Positions 12,885 through 14,049 of a stretch of 14,049 bases of DNA are shown piece after piece. The stretch comes from a bacterium. GTDB lineage: Bacteria > Auribacterota > UBA3054. Within the stretch, counting starts at the first letter, position 1, and each line of letters opens with the position of its first letter. The position numbers were made by a program, and so were the translations under genes. Location of the stretch: positions 1-14,049 of the forward strand of contig JAFSWV010000140.1 in assembly GCA_017444325.1 (NCBI GenBank). Reading direction: 5' to 3'. The notes beneath the pieces were generated by a model. It ran no database searches and had not been told where the DNA came from. It saw only the letters and a list, made by a program, of their open reading frames with translations.

Positions 12885-14049
12885 AGCCCACCATCAAAGG
12901 CGTCTTGGGATATTCTATAGCCGAGCGTTTTCTGGTCGGCAGTAAAAGCAAGAGAGTGAGAGGACCGATCCTCCCGATGAACATCATGGCTGTGATGACA
13001 AGCTTGCCCATGACGCTCAATTTCTCGGTTATGCCCATGCTCAAACCGGTCGTGCCGATGGCGGAGACCGCCTCGAAGAGGATCTCCTCGTAGCCACCGT
13101 TCTCAAAAGTAATGAGCAGGATGAAGCCCGTTAGGAACGTAACGTTGTAGAGCATGAAGACCGTGACAGCGCGCCAGACAGTGTTGGCGTTGAAAGAATG
13201 GCGGCCTAACGTCACGTCGTCGCGGCCTCTCAATACAGCGAACAAGAGCGCCAGGAAGATCACCAGCGTCGTAAGCTTGACGCCGCCGGCGGTTGAGCCG
13301 GGCGCGCCGCCTACGAACATGAGTATCATGGTGAGGAACCTGCCGGCGCGGCTCATGTCGTTAAGGTCAAAAGTCGAGAAGCCCGCCGTCCTGGCCGTGA
13401 CGGAACAGAACAAAGCGTTGCAGATCTTCTCCGGCCAGTCAAAATTGGAAAGGCCTCGGGAGTGGTCCCAAAGCAAAAAGCCGATCATGCCGCCGAAGAC
13501 CAGGATCAGCGTGCCCACTATGACGACGCTGACGTAGAAGTTGGAATGCGGCTTCTTGAAGCGCACAAAATCGCTGATCCAACTTAGCACGCCAAAGCCC
13601 AGGCCGCCCGCCACGATGAGCGCCGTAAAAGTCAAAAGGATCCAGGGGTGATGCTGGAACATCATAAGACTGTCGGTCTGCAAAGAGAGACCGCCGTTGC
13701 AGAAAGCCGAGACGGAATGGAAAACGCTCTTCCAGAGCGAGACCTTCCAGCCCAGGCCCATGTGCAGCATCTGCGGGAAAAGGAAAGCGACGCCCACGGC
13801 CTCAATGATGAAGGTCGCGGTGCAGATGAAGATCGTCAAAGGCAGAACGTTCGACTGGCGCTTCTCGCCCAGCATATCCTTGACAAAATACTCCTGCCTC
13901 AAACCGATGGCTCTTCCCAAAACCAGCGCGCTGAAAGTTGACAAGGTCATGATACCCAAGCCGCCGACCTGGATGAGGCCCAATATGACGACCTGGCCGC
14001 TGAAGGAGAAGACCTTAGAGATGTCCACCGTCGCCAGGCCCGTAACGCA
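12883..14049 (-). CDS. ktrB: KtrB/TrkH-type potassium channel subunit, N-terminus beyond window
   Basis: This is the membrane pore of a Ktr/Trk potassium uptake system in the inner membrane. 388 residues are visible; a full KtrB has about 440-450, so the first membrane segments are missing. The open frame runs to the window edge with CVTGL, the first selectivity-filter loop, as its first residues, so the GTG at 14028 is not the real start. The other three pore loops are visible, each with its filter glycine: SVSAFCNGGLSL, VTARTAGFST and SAIGTTGLSMG. GQVVILGLIQVGGLGIMTL follows the first loop, as in known KtrB proteins. FVGGAPGSTAGGVK corresponds to the gating-loop region of the third repeat. 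The short form, its partner ktrA downstream and the 12-bp gap favour Ktr over Trk, whose TrkH is longer. Ktr systems often depend on Na+. Confidence 0.93.
   Translation of the reverse strand, partial: CVTGLATVDISKVFSFSGQVVILGLIQVGGLGIMTLSTFSALVLGRAIGLRQEYFVKDMLGEKRQSNVLPLTIFICTATFIIEAVGVAFLFPQMLHMGLGWKVSLWKSVFHSVSAFCNGGLSLQTDSLMMFQHHPWILLTFTALIVAGGLGFGVLSWISDFVRFKKPHSNFYVSVVIVGTLILVFGGMIGFLLWDHSRGLSNFDWPEKICNALFCSVTARTAGFSTFDLNDMSRAGRFLTMILMFVGGAPGSTAGGVKLTTLVIFLALLFAVLRGRDDVTLGRHSFNANTVWRAVTVFMLYNVTFLTGFILLITFENGGYEEILFEAVSAIGTTGLSMGITEKLSVMGKLVITAMMFIGRIGPLTLLLLLPTRKRSAIEYPKTPLMVG

Overview
All supported genes in this window lie on the minus strand, so transcription runs from high to low coordinates. 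The organism looks like a Gram-negative environmental or gut bacterium with moderate GC. The strongest clue is a large secreted protein ending in a PEP-CTERM sorting signal, typical of bacteria that couple exosortase to exopolysaccharide. With the concanavalin-like modules this suggests the Verrucomicrobia/Lentisphaerae (PVC) group. That placement is an inference with modest confidence; no rRNA or other phylogenetic marker was compared.

In transcription order: the right end (12184-14049) holds a potassium uptake pair, a KtrB/TrkH pore (its N-terminus is cut by the window edge) and its KtrA regulatory subunit. Next is a polysaccharide cassette (9597-12184): a family 2 glycosyltransferase translationally coupled to ktrA, a GDP-L-fucose synthase and a minimal membrane phosphoglycosyl transferase. 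Then come tsaB (t6A tRNA modification) and a CPA-type K+ or Na+/H+ antiporter with an RCK_C-like tail. These seven genes have gaps of 0-13 bp or overlap, so they are probably one transcript.

A 56-bp gap at 7285-7340 carries a good sigma-70-type promoter and starts a second tight group: tyrS, ugd (UDP-glucose dehydrogenase), a short UvrC-like protein and ispH (4095-7284 and 3232-4095). The UvrC-like protein keeps only the GIY-YIG nuclease and the four-cysteine region. It lacks the UVR and RNase H-like parts of UvrC, which makes it the most unusual gene here.

The left end has two more separately spaced genes: the 857-residue PEP-CTERM protein (561-3134), built of three repeated lectin-like modules, and the N-terminal part of a D-2-hydroxyacid dehydrogenase (1-466). 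Each is preceded by a 94-97 bp A/T-rich intergenic region with a candidate promoter. Both have leaders with no Shine-Dalgarno sequence but with AACCAA motifs at about the usual Shine-Dalgarno position. Genes inside the operons often have clear Shine-Dalgarno sequences.

The polysaccharide genes (UDP-glucuronate supply, GDP-fucose supply, lipid-linked initiation, chain extension) fit with an exosortase/PEP-CTERM envelope. The potassium genes (uptake plus antiport) form a second theme. No tRNA, rRNA, CRISPR, transposase or phage gene was seen, and no gene-free stretch is longer than 97 bp.
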